40,208 bases of DNA from Magnaporthiopsis rhizophila (taxonomy: Eukaryota; Ascomycota; Sordariomycetes; Magnaporthales; Magnaporthaceae): contig PYSS01000114.1 in NCBI GenBank assembly GCA_003049465.1, positions 1-40,208 on the forward strand, given 5' to 3'. Of this stretch, positions 1 to 12,309 are shown piece after piece (the first letter of the stretch is position 1; each line of letters opens with the position of its first letter). The position numbers were made by a program, and so were the translations under genes. The notes beneath the pieces were generated by a model. That model saw only the letters and a list, made by a program, of their open reading frames with translations, did not search any database and was not told the origin of the DNA.

Positions 1-34
<34 letters not shown>
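1..34. repeat. (AT)n microsatellite at window edge
   Basis: Seventeen perfect AT units open the window. Together with the G8 run at the other end, this suggests the window ends at assembly breaks in low-complexity DNA. Confidence 0.95.
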
Positions 35-37
<3 letters not shown>

Positions 38-1595
38 CCAGACACAACCCATGACAGAATGTGACTCGAGTGAGCATGATTAGGTAGGTAGGCGAGCTCC
101 AATGATAAAATTTATCGTGTTGTTGCTTTGAAAGCTACCTAGCTGGCCTCGTGATAGGTCTGATAATAGCCCGGGGGCATATATCGGCAACTGGCAGTGC
201 AGTAAGTTGCCTGTTTCCGCGTTCTTTACACTCTTCCTCCAACTTTTCACTCTACTTATAGGATTTCCCTTTGACATAACCTTCCCTTGATGACATCCAC
301 ATTATTAGAAACACAAAGATACCCCCAGTGCGGATTTGCACGGCTGTTGGTCTCACCGTCACATCGGAGAGCTTCGGCGGCCTCTGCGAATTCGGTCTGA
401 CCTTTGTGAACCCTGAGAGGTGTCAAGAGCCGCTTCGCTCAACTCCCAAAATCCCCTGCGCGACTCGAGATTGGGATGAAACGCGAGGCTAACAATAGCA
501 AAGTCAACAACGGCCTACCCTTGGGATGGGCATTCAAAGACAAAGAGGATCATGCATGTCACCAAGGTTATCTCCCGATGCGGAAGAAGCGTCATCACGC
601 GGTACACAAGATCAGCCCGATTGAAACACTCCGTATTTTTCTCTTTTCGTCTCTCCTACAAAGAAACTCAAGCACGCTTTGGCTCAAAGGCAACAACAAA
701 AGTGGCTAAATCTTGCACGACCCAAACAGACCAAGCTATCTCTTCCATCCCAACAAGAACTCCCTGACACGCCGCTGGCCTCGCACGCGGACATTCGGTA
801 CATCTCAAACCTCAGGAGATAAAGAGAGAAGGGGGAAAAAAAGGTATTAGCTGAGGCGACCGATGAGTGATTGCTGTTGCCCCAGAAGATGCTTTCTATC
901 GGCTAAGCAAAATCTCAATCGCGAGCCCTTGTAGTGAAGTGGAAGACAGGGAAAGAAGAAAAAAAAGAAAGATAAGGAACTCAAAAACTCCACAAAATAT
1001 GACAAAAGAAATCTTTCAGAACCAGTCGAGAGAAAAATGAGATGAAAAGAAAAATTAGATACGAGAAGAGAGATGGTATGAGATCCGAACAACAAAAAAG
1101 GGAAACAAGAAAGCTGTGTACTTGCGCAGTTCGCCTGTTCTCCGCCCTATCCAAGGGATGTATGCTGGGTCAAAGTAGTAAGCATGGCCGTGGGGTACAA
1201 TGTTTTGTGTAGGTTGAGAGAGAGAAAAACACCTAGGACAGGAAATAAGAAAACCCGAAAGCGAAAAAAAGGAAAAGATGGATGAGAAAAAAACAACATG
1301 ATCGGCCCAACTCGACAGGACGAGCTAATGGAGGTGAATCGAGGGGGTGCGATACAGACCAAACCATCCCAGGCCCGCAGTCATGTCCTAGTCTGGAATG
1401 CCAGACAAAGGGCACCCGACCATGGATGGATGACAGCTTAACGGGACAAGGTTTTGACGACATCTTTTATAATAGGAAGACAAAACAAAAAAGTAGGAAA
1501 CCCATCATAACGTTCGTGTGGCTCAAAAACGCAACTCGGATGCTGGGGTATATGAGACGCGTTTGCGGCTAGAAAGTAAAATCATCGCTCCACTA
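35..1595. other. Non-coding region downstream of noxR
   Basis: This stretch lies beyond the 3' end of noxR. Only short, low-complexity open frames occur, and none resembles a known protein. It holds an AGGTAGGTAGG repeat near 83-93 and purine-rich tracts around 936-1090 and 1255-1300. The noxR 3' UTR probably covers the part nearest 1595. I saw no tRNA or other RNA gene. Confidence 0.6.
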
Positions 1596-3567
1596 TCATG
1601 CATCCTGTATCCAAACCTGTAACGAAAAAAAAAAAGATCCAAGTCAGCGCATGTATAAGCGACGGGGAATTACCAGAACCATGGCGTGAAACAGCAGGCA
1701 TCACGGCCCAGTTTAACTCTTACCTCCATCTTTCCGTTGTCTTGCCTCTCTCTCCGAGCGGCCGACTTGGAGTTCATGATGGCCATGTCCAAGTCATCCT
1801 GATCACCCATAGTGATCATGTCGGTGGGACCGCCGCTTCCGTCGTCGTCGCGGACCTTGATCTTGATGATGCGGCGAGAGGGGATCTTGAACTTATTGCG
1901 GACTTGGTCGACGAAGCTGCCGTACTCGCAGGCCGCACCGATCAAGATCATCCTCGTGTCGTCCGTGGCCGTGTAGTGCACCTTGACCTTGATGTTTCGG
2001 ATGTCGGGCCTGCGAGATGCGCCCCTTTGGGAGCCAGACATGGAGTTGGTGCCGGGCCTGCGGTTAGAGATCATCTCGAAGTCTCCCTCGTCAAAGGATC
2101 CATCGTCGAAATCGCTACCCTCGTCCTCCTCTTCGATGTACCGCTGCTGCTGCGGAGGCCGCCTTTGCGACCGACTGCCGCGGATGCTGCCTCCACCACC
2201 TCCGGTGCCGTACGTGTCGTAGACGTCGTCCAGATAGCCCTCTTCCTCCTCGCGCGAAGTTGGTCTCCTCCGAGGATCGCCACGCTGCGAGTAGCCTCGC
2301 GACGGTGTGGCCGAGGCGGCCCTCTGTGGTCGGCGCTGCTCCTGTGGGGACGTCCGCTCGTACCGGTCGTTGGGCCTCGCCTTATCGATGTTGAGCTTGG
2401 CGGGCATCGGCTTGGGTCCGTTGCGGACAGAGGCACCGCGGCTCATGGTGGTCGGCTTGTCGTTCTCGGGCGGCGGGGTGGGAGGGAAGACGTTCCTGCT
2501 GTTGGGAGGCTCGGATTGCTGCCTGCGGCTCTGCAGGCCAGGCTTTACCAGGTTCGTGGCCGCGAAGGAGATGTTGTCGGCCGGGCGATCGTCCTTGACG
2601 TCGGTCTTACCGGCGTTCTTGATCTCGGAGCCGGTGAAGCCGGTGAATGCATTGGCCCTGTCCGACGCAGCGACCAGGCGCGCCTTACCCAGGTAGTCCT
2701 TCGTCTTCAAGTTCCGCACCTTGGCATCGTTGGGTCTGTACACTACACCGACGGGAATCGAGAACACCGTGTAACCCTGGTGGGTTGTCCTGTCAGCGAG
2801 CTGCTCCTCTGGTCCGTTGTGATCGTCGACGCTAGAATCGGCAGGTGTAATTACCTCTGCCTCCTCGCGGATGGCGTCGTCGATGACATTGTGGTCCTCT
2901 ACCACCTTCTCCTTGACGGCGAAGTTCAGGTCCTGCAGACCTGCGTCCTTCTGCTGGAGATAGATGTAGCACAGGCCACGGTTAAACAACACTTCGCACG
3001 AGTACAGCTTGAACAGAAGTCCGAGCTGGGCATAGTCAATCATGGTGTTGCCCCGGAGGTAGAGCAGTGTGTCGTTAAAGTTGGCGAGAGCCTCCTCGAA
3101 GTCGCCGAGCAGGAAGTTGGAGACGCCCTGTTGGAAGTAGGCCACTGCTAGGTACTGGTCCAGCTTGATTGCTCTTTGGTAGCATTCGACCTAAATGAGA
3201 GGGAGAAAAGTCAGTAAACCTGGAGCTCTTCACGGAGTGATTGTTACAAGCCGAAACGTCCGGTTGCGCCAGCGCGCGAAGAGCGAGCGAGGGAGAGACG
3301 AGGGGACAAGACGTACGGCCTTCTCGTGCTCGCCAAGGGTGGCATGGATCACGCCCATGTTGAAGAGGATTTTGGAGGTGTCCGAAATCTTGTCGAACTC
3401 GCCCAGGGCGTCCTCGAACTCGTTGTTGTCGTAGCGGCCCAGGGCCGTGACCCAGGTTTCTATTTCCTGTTGCGAGAGGCATCCTGTGGTGAGCAGCGCG
3501 GACGACGACGACGACGACCAGACAAGCGAAAGGAGGGGCCGCGGATACGAACCTGCTTGAGCGACAT
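1596..3567 (-). CDS. noxR: NADPH oxidase regulator NoxR (p67phox-like)
   Basis: NoxR is the cytosolic activator of the fungal NADPH oxidases NoxA and NoxB; with Rac it drives localised superoxide production in development. I infer five exons: 3567-3553, 3466-3317, 3190-2855, 2776-1724 and 1616-1596, giving 524 residues. The N-terminal 170 residues form TPR repeats (for example NMGVIHATLGEHEKAVECYQ, joined across the second intron). Next comes the conserved block starting GYTVFSIPVGVVYRPN, about residues 168-214, then a long Pro/Arg/Gln-rich linker. A C-terminal PB1-type domain, about 427-524, starts IKVKVHYTATDDTRMILIG and ends KMEVWIQDA. The first exon encodes only MSLKQ. The third intron is 78 nt and stays open in frame, so it is easily missed; removing it joins EEAE to GYTVFS as in other NoxR proteins as I recall them. 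The last exon is 21 nt. Function is firm from domain order; the exact ends are inferred. Confidence 0.93.
2777..2854 (-). other. In-frame 78-nt intron of noxR
   Basis: On the minus strand this intron begins GTAATT, has a GCTGAC branch-like site about 17 nt before its end, and finishes CCACCAG. Its length is a multiple of three and it contains no in-frame stop. Retention would therefore add 26 residues between the TPR region and the conserved GYTVFSIP block. Confidence 0.75.
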
Positions 3568-6500
3568 GGTGCCAAATCAATTGCCCGGCAATTTCTTTGG
3601 GAGTCTGTCTCGTCAAGGAGGCTTTGGGCCTGCTCGGAGGGGAATGTGTGCGAGCCGCAGCAGTCGAAGGCACGGTCCGTTGCACCTCGCTCGTCGTTGT
3701 CCAGTGTTGGTTGTGCGGTAGACGATTCGGAGCGGCGGCGGGTGTAAGTGGATGATGAGGTATGGTGGTGCAGCAGCAGCGTGCGGGCTTTGCAGCAGAC
3801 AGGACCAGGGGGTGGGCTGGGGAATTTTGGGTTAATAAAAGTCCCAAGGTCGGGCCAGCCAGCAGAGCTGGTGGAGCAGCAGCACGCAGTTCCGAGACAG
3901 GGAGGCACCCCCGCTTTTCCTTCTGTTCTCTCCCTCCTCGTCCGTCGCTTGGTCCCCGATCGTGTGGCCCCCCAGTGTTCCAGCGCCTGTGGATGCAGCA
4001 AATTTAGTGTGGTCTTGGCGGGCAAGTGGTCGCAGGCAAGTGGCTCGATAGGCAGAGCTGAGCAGCCCCTGTCGCGGGTGGTCGTCGGTTTTCTGTCAAG
4101 ACGGGCTAGCAGCTTGCCATGCCTCCCTGGGTCGGATGAGGTCGTTGGGTTGATCGAAAGGTAGAGGATTGAGGGCGGCGGCAAGGGGAAGAATCTCGGC
4201 CTGCTGTGCGGCTTCCGGTTAGCGCTTTTTTGGGGGTGACAGCGAAAGCGCCCGCTAGGCGTGCAGTGTGACGAGATGGGAAGAGCCACCAAAAAAGAGG
4301 CACGCCAAGTGGCCAATAAATGAAAGTGGAATCAAGCCAAAAAGGTTCAACCTACCACAGCTCAAGCCGTCGGGGTACCAGACCGCTTTTCTATCTGGGG
4401 CAGGGAAGAATAAGTGAGAGAAAGAAAAAAAAGGCGAAGAGACGAATGCAGGCGTGCGCGGTAAAGCACAGTACGTGTGTCTGGTTTCTACCGAAAATAA
4501 CCGCCTATGCCTGTACCTAAGCAATTGCTTGCAACGACTGTATAGGATTATTTGTTGCTGGTGGCGCGGGTGATATTGGGATTTAGGCCTCGCTCGCGGG
4601 CACGGTATTAGTCGTAGGCGTGGTGTGTTGTAGGCTGCAGTAGTAAGTGACTGACGTGCGATCCCGCTTCCTGAGGCTTGCGTCTGTCTGTCTGTCTTTC
4701 TGTCTTGCCAGTTACGTCGTCGCTCCCTCGACGATGGCTGCTGTTGGCGAGATGTTGCAGAAGACGAGTGTGGCAACCCGGGCAGCGTCTACGGTGCCGG
4801 CAGTGGGAAGAAGAGGGAGGGAAGACACACACACGCGCGCACGCACACACACACAGGGAAGGTCGAAAAGGGCATGAACGGAACATACAGGCGTCGAGTG
4901 CCGAACAGAAACAATCCAAGACGAAGATACGGAGACGCATGAATGCCCACCACCCTGGGTTCTCCCTCGTTCCCAGCGACGGATGATGGTGGGGCTTAGC
5001 GGCTGGACCGAGGAGCCATGACGACCGCAGAACGTGCACTCCGATCCCCTGCTGTCCACGGATTTCAGGAGGGCGTGCGGCTGGGTCCAGTGGAGCCCCG
5101 GTCCCTGCCCCAAGACCGCGCCCTTGTGTGGCCAGGGGGGAGGAAGAGGCGGCTGGCCAGCGCTCGAAGCCGAGCGGGCGTGCAGGGCTGGTGTTTCCAA
5201 CGACGCCGCTGTGGCTTGAGCGTCTGCGTCAGGCTTCCCGGGGTGAGGCCGACTGGACCACGACGTGGGTACTTTCAAGTCGAGATACGCATGTACCAAC
5301 CGGAGTGCCATCTCTCCTTGGCTTCGACAGCCTCGACGATGGTCACCCCCGAGGTTTGTGGCATCCGCCAGGTCGGTATCTGGGTACCCGAGTGATGCTC
5401 AGGGATTGTGTGATGGCATATATGGGACAGTACCATTGGTCTCAAGTCTTTTCTTTTCCTCCCTGCCAGGTGGCAGCAGATCGCTTGCTTGGCTTCGTGA
5501 ATCACTCGTGCGGGATGGGCAGTACTGGCACATGGCCAACACCATCCGGCAGCGCTCCCGATGATACGTACCAGGAGATGCAGACATACAGCCCAACGGG
5601 GAAAAGGTACACAAATCTTCTCTCGGCGGACGTGGAGATGGTGGACACGTACCGTACCGCAGCAACTATATCTCTGTCTCGGTCGATGTTTCTCCGGACG
5701 ACATGCGGATAATCTGGAGCCCTATCTATGGCTGTCAACCGTTCAAGGGGGCATAAAAGTCGCACGTTTGCCTCTTCTTTATCGAACCACCTGGCCCGGG
5801 CCCTGCCCTGGGGGTCGAATGTTCCAAAATCCTCCACCTCAAGCAATGCCGCTCAGGCCAGGATCGACAGGGGCACGGACTGGCGGGCAGCAGCCAAAAA
5901 GTCGTGGCCGGGCCTGGTGGTGGCCTCGCACACAGAACTTGGTTGTCCCGGTCAAATGTGATCCCTTGCCGCTCCCGGCGCTTGCGATCCGCAGCCATCC
6001 AATGCTGTACCGACAGCACACATCGAATCACACCACACCCTTCATCCCGGCGGCTAGAGCCATGATCGGTGCCCGAGTTAGGTGGCAGGTACCTACCTAG
6101 TTAGGTATGTAGCCTCAGTCGGGCTAAAAGATGCACGCTGCATACCAGCACGACGAAGCAACGACTCCCTGAACCCTACCTCCCACGCCATTCGTGGAAC
6201 GGGATGGAAATGCTTGGCTGCGTTTTTAGGCACAAGGTTGTGGGGATGAAATCCGTGGTTATGGCGAGTGGAAGCGAGACCAGTCAGCCAGCAAGCCACG
6301 CACAGTCACTGCGAACCCTCGGGCTTTACAGTGGTGACAACAGGCAGGGCGGAAAACGACTCGCGCACACATCCGCTCCCCTGTTGCCCTCCCACAAGCA
6401 CAACAAACACGGTGTGGGATTCGCCCACCTGCTGCGCCTCGCCCTCGGTGAGCGGGTACCCTACGTTATGCCCTCGACAAAGCCGCATCCTACAGCACAG

Positions 6501-9500
6501 TATTGTAGTCCTCCACAAGTAAGCGCGGAACGAGCAAGGCCTAGGCACCTCTATGGTACTGTACATTGACTGTAAGTCGTCAACCTCTCCAGAGCGTGGG
6601 ATGTGTGTCCATCTGAATGCTCCATCGCTTTGATGCCTTGCATTTACCTCCCACGGGCAAAGTCGACCACAATACCTGATCCCCGCTGGAGAGCGAGGGC
6701 TCGGACGCTGGCGGATAGATCTTCACAAGTTCGTAACCCGACGCGGTGGGGGAGCCCTTGTAGCAGCCCGCAAAGCAGCCGCGCCAGCAGGAAAATAAAT
6801 CGCTGTTTTTCCAGCAGCTTTTTTTTTTTCCACACCCGCCGGTTAATGCGGTACAGTGCTGGAGGCAGGATCTTGGAAACTTATGCGAATCAAGCCCTTG
6901 TTTTTCAAACCCACCAAGTGTTCCAAGATTCGAGACCAGGGTCTCATTGGCTAGTGGCGCCCCGTCTCCTACGTGAGGCGTTCCAAAGGGCGGCTAGCAA
7001 CAGGGCGTGGCCGCTCTTCAGGCTATGTACGGACAGACCAGCAGCCACTGAGGTCAACTGTATCGACAACCTCCCTCGGCAAAATGCTCAGGGAACCTTT
7101 AGTGCGATGCTTAGTCGTGCAAGCTCAGCCAGTGTCACCACATCCCTGGCCCAAACGTGTTGAAATCCCATCCGCGAAGCTGGCAAGAATCCCATCTTTA
7201 CTTTCTCCTTTTTCCATAGCGACGTCGAGGAGCGGGCTTGGCATGGGTTGCTGGCGCTCTCGGGTACCGGAAGGGTCAAGCCGGGCATGGGAGCTACAGG
7301 TCCTGGCAGGCGGCAAACTAGTGCTGTGATTGTGATGTTGGAGCCCTGCAGCATTCCTTCACGTGTAGTTGCTGCAGTGTTGTTCTTGAAAGGACACCAT
7401 TCCCGACCTATCACGGCCGTGTGCCAGGTGACGAGGACCAGGGCAAGCTTTTTGCCTACTCTGTGTTCAGAGTCTCATGCGTGCATGTGATATCGGTGAC
7501 GATGCCTTGCCTCCACCTCGAATGCGCCAGATCCCCAGACTGCGCGCTTGGCTGCGTATAAATTAAGCTGTGTGAGTGTGTGTCTGTGTTTTCACCTCAC
7601 ACGCCACGGCCAGGGGTGAGGCATCCATAGGCCGATAATGTCCAGCCGAACACGCACGCCGTGACCAAAATCGCGTGGAGGCTCTTGTGTTGGCCAGCCC
7701 CATGACACCGTCTGTGCCCATCTCAGCTAATGAGTGGGCATATGGTGGGCCGATTGCTCACATCTTGGAGTTCGTCCGCTCCATGCGTTGAGATCGCGTC
7801 TTCCTACCGGTGCATTCGCTACCTACCCGGTCTTTGACCTTATGAGGCGTAGGCGTGTCCCGGTAAGGCGCTTCGTCTTGTCTTTTAGATCGGATAGCTC
7901 AACGCCATACGTCATGACCGTGGGCGCACGGGTTGGTCGTGGTGGTGAAGGTGGTGCAAGGGTGGAGATGGCTCATGCTATGCTGAATCCGAAGCGCCGG
8001 CCAGTTATGGGGGCGGTGACCAGTCCTGCAGCCACATGGCTCGGGTCAAATCAGAGGGATGTGACATAGACGGAGAGATGGTGCAGGATCAAATCGTCGC
8101 CAAAGCAACCTGCCGGTCTGGCAGGATTGGTCGGGCGTGGAAGTGCCGCATATGCACTCCGTACCATCCAGCCAACGGTAGCCTATCGGTTCCTGGCGTG
8201 GGCGCGACCTCAGCACGTGCTAGGCCTGACCAACGAGCGACGGACTGGTCCTTTTTTTTTTCTTGTGTTGTGTGACGGGCCAGGCTAGAGCACACGCATC
8301 CCTGCACCACCTAGACACACAGCTGCGCCAATGTTCCATGGATGTTCTACGGAAAATCATATTACTGTACCTGGATCCTGCGCTCGCCTGAGTGGACACG
8401 CAACCCGCTTGTCAACAATATTCCTCAGGCTCTATTGTGCATGGAGATCTCAAATAGAACATTTTTTTCGGTAAAAAGTAAGCATACATGTGCCCATCTG
8501 GGTACTGGGGGAGGGAAGGGTCTACCAGATTGGGTGTTCCCTCTTCCGGCTCGGCAAGTGGGGATGTGCAAGGTGCGACTGTCCATGGCGGACGACTCCG
8601 AAACTTGCCAAGATGTCAAGCCTGTTTGAGGAGATAGGATGGTCCACGGCAATGGATATCGTGCGTCTGTCCTCTTACCCGAGACCAGTGAGCCGTGGCC
8701 GAGGGTTGAGAACGGTCACTAGCGCCCCAGATCCTCGATGTCAATCAGGGGCCGCTTGCCCAATGAGAAGAAGATATGACAAGGGAGATGGGACCAGCAA
8801 GAAATAGAGAAAACGAATATCACAACAATTGTTCACATCGAGTTTCAAAAGCAACACCATCAATAGCGAATATACTCAAAACAAGCTGTATCGGGAAGGG
8901 CAAAAAAAGAGACATAAGGAAGAAATGATAAGAAAGTGATGGGTTGACTTCAGCATTGGCTCTCTCTGCAACCGAAATACCTAATTCCATCCTTGGGCGT
9001 GCTGATCCAGGGTCCCTGTCGGGAATGTGTTCGAGGCGATCCAGAGCCGGCTTCATCTTTGCGATGTTCTTTCTTTTTCGATCCCTTCAAATCTTGTCCC
9101 CAGCCTAGGTCGCCCTTCCATTTCGCATCCCTGGTATTTGCAATCCTATCGAAGATCCTGCTACGCCGGCACCTTACCGTTTTTTTTTTGTTTTTTTGGG
9201 ACCAGACTCAATGCGCGATCGGCGTCCTTTCCGACTGGGTCTCTTCGCCTGCCATGCTGCCTGCTACTGCTACCCAAGCATTGGCACTTTCCTACCCCCA
9301 CCGCCGCCCAGCCGCAGCGGGCAGCGTGGATGGGAGGATTTCGTCTCAAGTCCCCTGCCGCCTGTCACTACCGTTTACCTTCCGGTCTGTAGATGGTGGG
9401 ACGGAGTGGGGTTGTTTATTTTCTGTCGAGGGATCTGCATCAAACGGCCAGGAGGGCGAACTGCTGCTGCTTTTGCATCTGTCCGTGAGTGAATTGTTGT

Positions 9501-9633
9501 TATTCTTGCTGAGTCTTGGTGTTTGGACGACTCGCGACTTGAGCATCATCTGCCGCACACACGGGCATGCACGCCATGGCCAAGAAAAGCCAGCCACCAG
9601 CCGGTGGACCAGGCAGCCCCTGGACATCGTCGG
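3568..9633. other. 6-kb intergenic region between ccs1 and noxR
   Basis: noxR and ccs1 are both on the minus strand, so this stretch holds the noxR promoter and the ccs1 3' flank. I recognise no protein in any frame. Open frames of up to about 400 codons just upstream of noxR are compositionally biased and look like chance. A CCAAT box lies at 4313-4317. Tetranucleotide (GTCT)n DNA lies near 4682-4702, and an alternating purine-pyrimidine CA/CG tract near 4825-4856. A TACCTACCTAGTTAGGTATGTA-like region lies near 6090-6110. I saw no RNA gene, but a small or fast-evolving gene cannot be excluded. Confidence 0.55.
4825..4856. repeat. CA/CG alternating dinucleotide tract
   Basis: The tract alternates CA and CG units and is flanked upstream by (GTCT)n near 4682-4702. 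It is a simple microsatellite about 1.2 kb upstream of noxR, with no coding potential. Confidence 0.8.
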
Positions 9634-10861
9634 TTAGAACATGCCCTTTTGCACCTCATCCGTTCGCTCCTCCCATATTGTCTTGCCCGAGCAGGCGCAG
9701 ACGGCCTTGTCGTTACCCCACATCCCAGCACTCCGGGCAATGACCCCAACCACTGTGTCCGCGTCGTTCTTGGGCCGCTCGCTGCCCGTTGTCTCGTCCA
9801 GAGGAGACACCATCATGGCGTGGCCAATAACCTCCCACACCTGGAACCCGCTCTCCAGGTAAGCGCTGCCACGGCCGCTCTTGTCCACCTGCACCACCCC
9901 GAGAGCGCCCCTGGGTCTGCTGGTGTTGCCCTCCGATGCGCCCCCGGATGCGGCCCCGGCCCCGATCCAGATGGGCCCGGCGGATAGCGCGCCGTCCTTC
10001 AAATCGCCATACTCGCGCACCGTCACTTGATACTGGCCCGGGGAGACGCCTCGCACCGTCAAGTCCACCAGAGTCACTGTCGGGGATACTTGAACCATCC
10101 GCGCCAAACCCCTGACCTCCCTCTCCCGCTTGTGTCTCTCCTCGGGCGTTTCATTCAGGTTGAGATGCTGGTATGTCTCGAGGATGCTGACAGCCGCACC
10201 TTTATTTTTATTTTTTTGGTTTTGAGTGGCAGATTGTGAGTTAGTCGTCCGTACAAGTCACGGAAATTACCCACATGCTTGACAGCGCCAACGGGCAGGG
10301 TCCGCGGCGTCTGGTTTCGGCAACTGTGACGAAAGGAAGATGTCCCTGGTTGGATAGGCGAACAGTGGCTGGTTTTGACACTTACTATCTGATGATCCCG
10401 ACCCGCGAAGGATGGCATCCCTACCAGTAGCCTGGATAGCGTCGACGATGGCCGATGGTGGCGCTATCCCTCGACCCCTTGTTTAGCTCAACTGCCTCTG
10501 TCTAGGCCATACGCCGGCAAGGGAGAAGGGATGACAGCAGCGCCATGTTCGGGCTGTGCCTCCCGGGGTGGCTGGGAACGGACCTGTCCCTTCGATCACG
10601 ACCAGCTGGTCTGCCAGGCTAGCCTCTACCTTGGTGATGCCGCCAAGTTTGTGCACCGCCTCTGAAACATCCTTGACGCAGCTGTCGCATTTCATAGGCA
10701 CAGCGAAAAGCGTCTGTTGGCCATGGTTTCATCTCAGTATTTGAGGTGCAGACCCTTTGCTTGCCATGAAAGCCTTGAAGCGTGCTGCCGGGGCTTAGAG
10801 GCCTGAGCAAGCAGATAAACGAGGTCGAGATACGCACCTGGAAGGAGTGGTTGACAGTCAT
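9634..10861 (-). CDS. ccs1: Copper chaperone for Cu/Zn superoxide dismutase
   Basis: Ccs1 (yeast LYS7/CCS1) loads copper into Sod1 and helps form its disulfide, in the cytosol and the mitochondrial intermembrane space. Four exons (10861-10838, 10713-10584, 10463-10386, 10199-9634) give 265 residues, close to the yeast length. The N-terminal heavy-metal domain carries Met15-Lys-Cys17-Asp-Ser-Cys20, the MxCxxC copper site, followed by EGTAPPSAIVDAIQATGRDA. The central SOD-like domain includes QVTVREYGDL and FQVWEVIGHAMMVS. The C terminus has the CxC motif Cys245-Ala-Cys247 in VCACSGKTIWEER, the part that transfers copper. The third intron (10200-10385) has a CTAAC branch site but an A-rich stretch before an AAG acceptor. 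Start and frame are supported by all three joins keeping family-conserved sequence. The gene is divergent from MRPL23 across 803 bp. Confidence 0.95.
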
Positions 10862-11664
10862 TGTGATAGATCCTAGAGATAGGAAGGAGAAGTAGCTTTG
10901 GGTTCTCGCCGGGTTCGTCAACAAGCATGAAATTGAGAACGGTCAAGGGGATATGCAGTGGTGGCTCAGTGGTTTCGGTTCCTAGATTGCGATGCACGCA
11001 CGATATAGTGATATGCCCTTCGGCCCGCGAAGTCTGCAGATCGAGGCTGACAGATTTGCAGTCGGGCGTTGCCTCGAGGATTTTGGTGAGTCTGGTATTC
11101 TATTCAAGGACCGTCCACCACATGTTAAGAGGCGTTAGAGGCTGTCCCACTGGCACGACTCTAAGTGTTTGCACATTGCTTTGAAATACATGCTGTGCGG
11201 CTTTTTCGTCATCCTATGAGTACCCCCACCAATTCACAACAAGTTCATTCATCCGATCCAGCCGGCTGTGGCTTCCAGTCGATGGGCAGATCGTGTGAGC
11301 GGGCTTCCCCGCGGAGTGGGGCCAAAATGATCAACCTTTGCTTGCTTATCAGCCTATTATGCCTAATGCCGTACTGGATTGGTTTAGTGCATACACCCAC
11401 CGCGGCTTCTTCTCTAAACCTAACATATTATTGCTATAAGCGAACGTCATCGGCGCAGCTCGATTTCCGCACCCAAGACAACAATTTCCAAGGGGACAGC
11501 GTCTGCCCAGACAACCTCCAGCACAGGACTCCGGATATACAGCCAAGTCTGTAAGGCTGCCCAAAGGGAGGTGGTGGAGGCGGAAAATCCTGACGCCTGG
11601 GAACAGGATTGGCAGAGAATCGGAGGGGAAAAGAGGAGGGGGAACGACCGAGAAAGCCGCCAGG
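10862..11664. promoter_or_regulatory. Shared promoter region of ccs1 and MRPL23
   Basis: These 803 bp lie between the two divergent start codons and must hold both promoters. I see no convincing TATA box and no conserved gene. The short frames here are chance. A bidirectional promoter is inferred from gene layout only. Confidence 0.5.
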
Positions 11665-12309
11665 ATGTCACAAACCGTCGGTCTGGTAAGTGATCACCGG
11701 CACAGCCCACGCGCCGATATCGACCGCCGCTTGCCAACTCACCGTACTTTCTCTCCCGCTCACTCCCGAACATAGACGCGGCTCGCCTACTCGCGCGTAT
11801 GGCACCACGTATCCGCGTCGGCACCGCACGCGGCACTCTCGACGGCCAAGAACGTCGCATCCGAGGCGGCCAACCCGCCGTCGCTGGGGCGGCTGGCGTC
11901 GCGCATCGCGACCATCCTGATGGGCAAGCACAAGCCCATCTGGGATCCCTCCACCGACTGCGGCGACTACGTCGTCGTGACCAACTGCGCCGCCCTCTAC
12001 ACGACGGGCATGAAGAAGTACCGCAAGACCTACTATAGGCATAACACCCGCCCGGGATCCCTGCGCTCCGTCACCATGGACGTGCTGATGGACAAGTTTG
12101 GCGGCGCCGAGGTGCTGCGCAAGGCCGTCAGCGGCATGCTGCCCAAGAACCGGCTGCGCCAGAAGAGGTTGGCCAGGCTAAAAGCCTTTGAGGGCGACGC
12201 GCACCCTTACCGCGAGAACCTGATCCGGTTCGGGGACAAGCCGGTGGGGTCTCCGGGATGGGACAGCATTGTCAAGGCTGTTAGGGATGCGGATAAGGCG
12301 AGGATATGA
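11665..12309 (+). CDS. MRPL23: Mitochondrial large-subunit ribosomal protein uL13m
   Basis: This is the mitochondrial member of the uL13 family (bacterial L13, yeast Mrpl23), a component of the large mitoribosomal subunit in the matrix. Exon 1 (11665-11685) encodes MSQTVGL. A 90-nt intron follows, and exon 2 (11776-12309) begins TRLAYSRVWHHVSA, giving 184 residues in all. The L13 signature is clear: GRLASRIATILMGKHKPIWD, DCGDYVVVTNC, and AVSGMLPKNRLRQKRLARLK. The N-terminal joined sequence closely parallels yeast Mrpl23, which supports the choice of start and of the very short first exon. The gene is divergent from ccs1 and convergent with urate oxidase. Confidence 0.95.

Noticed and set aside
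1598..3151. 517-codon open frame on the plus strand opposite noxR
   Set aside because: It is antisense to the main noxR exon, shares its codon periodicity, and has no recognisable domain. It is a shadow of a GC-rich coding exon.
3075..4316. 413-codon minus-strand frame overlapping the noxR 5' part
   Set aside because: It runs through the noxR introns and promoter in another frame, is compositionally biased, and conflicts with the well-supported noxR exons.
4712..5712. Frames of about 195 codons on both strands between ccs1 and noxR
   Set aside because: They overlap each other, show no conserved motif, and have no matching splice-linked exons.
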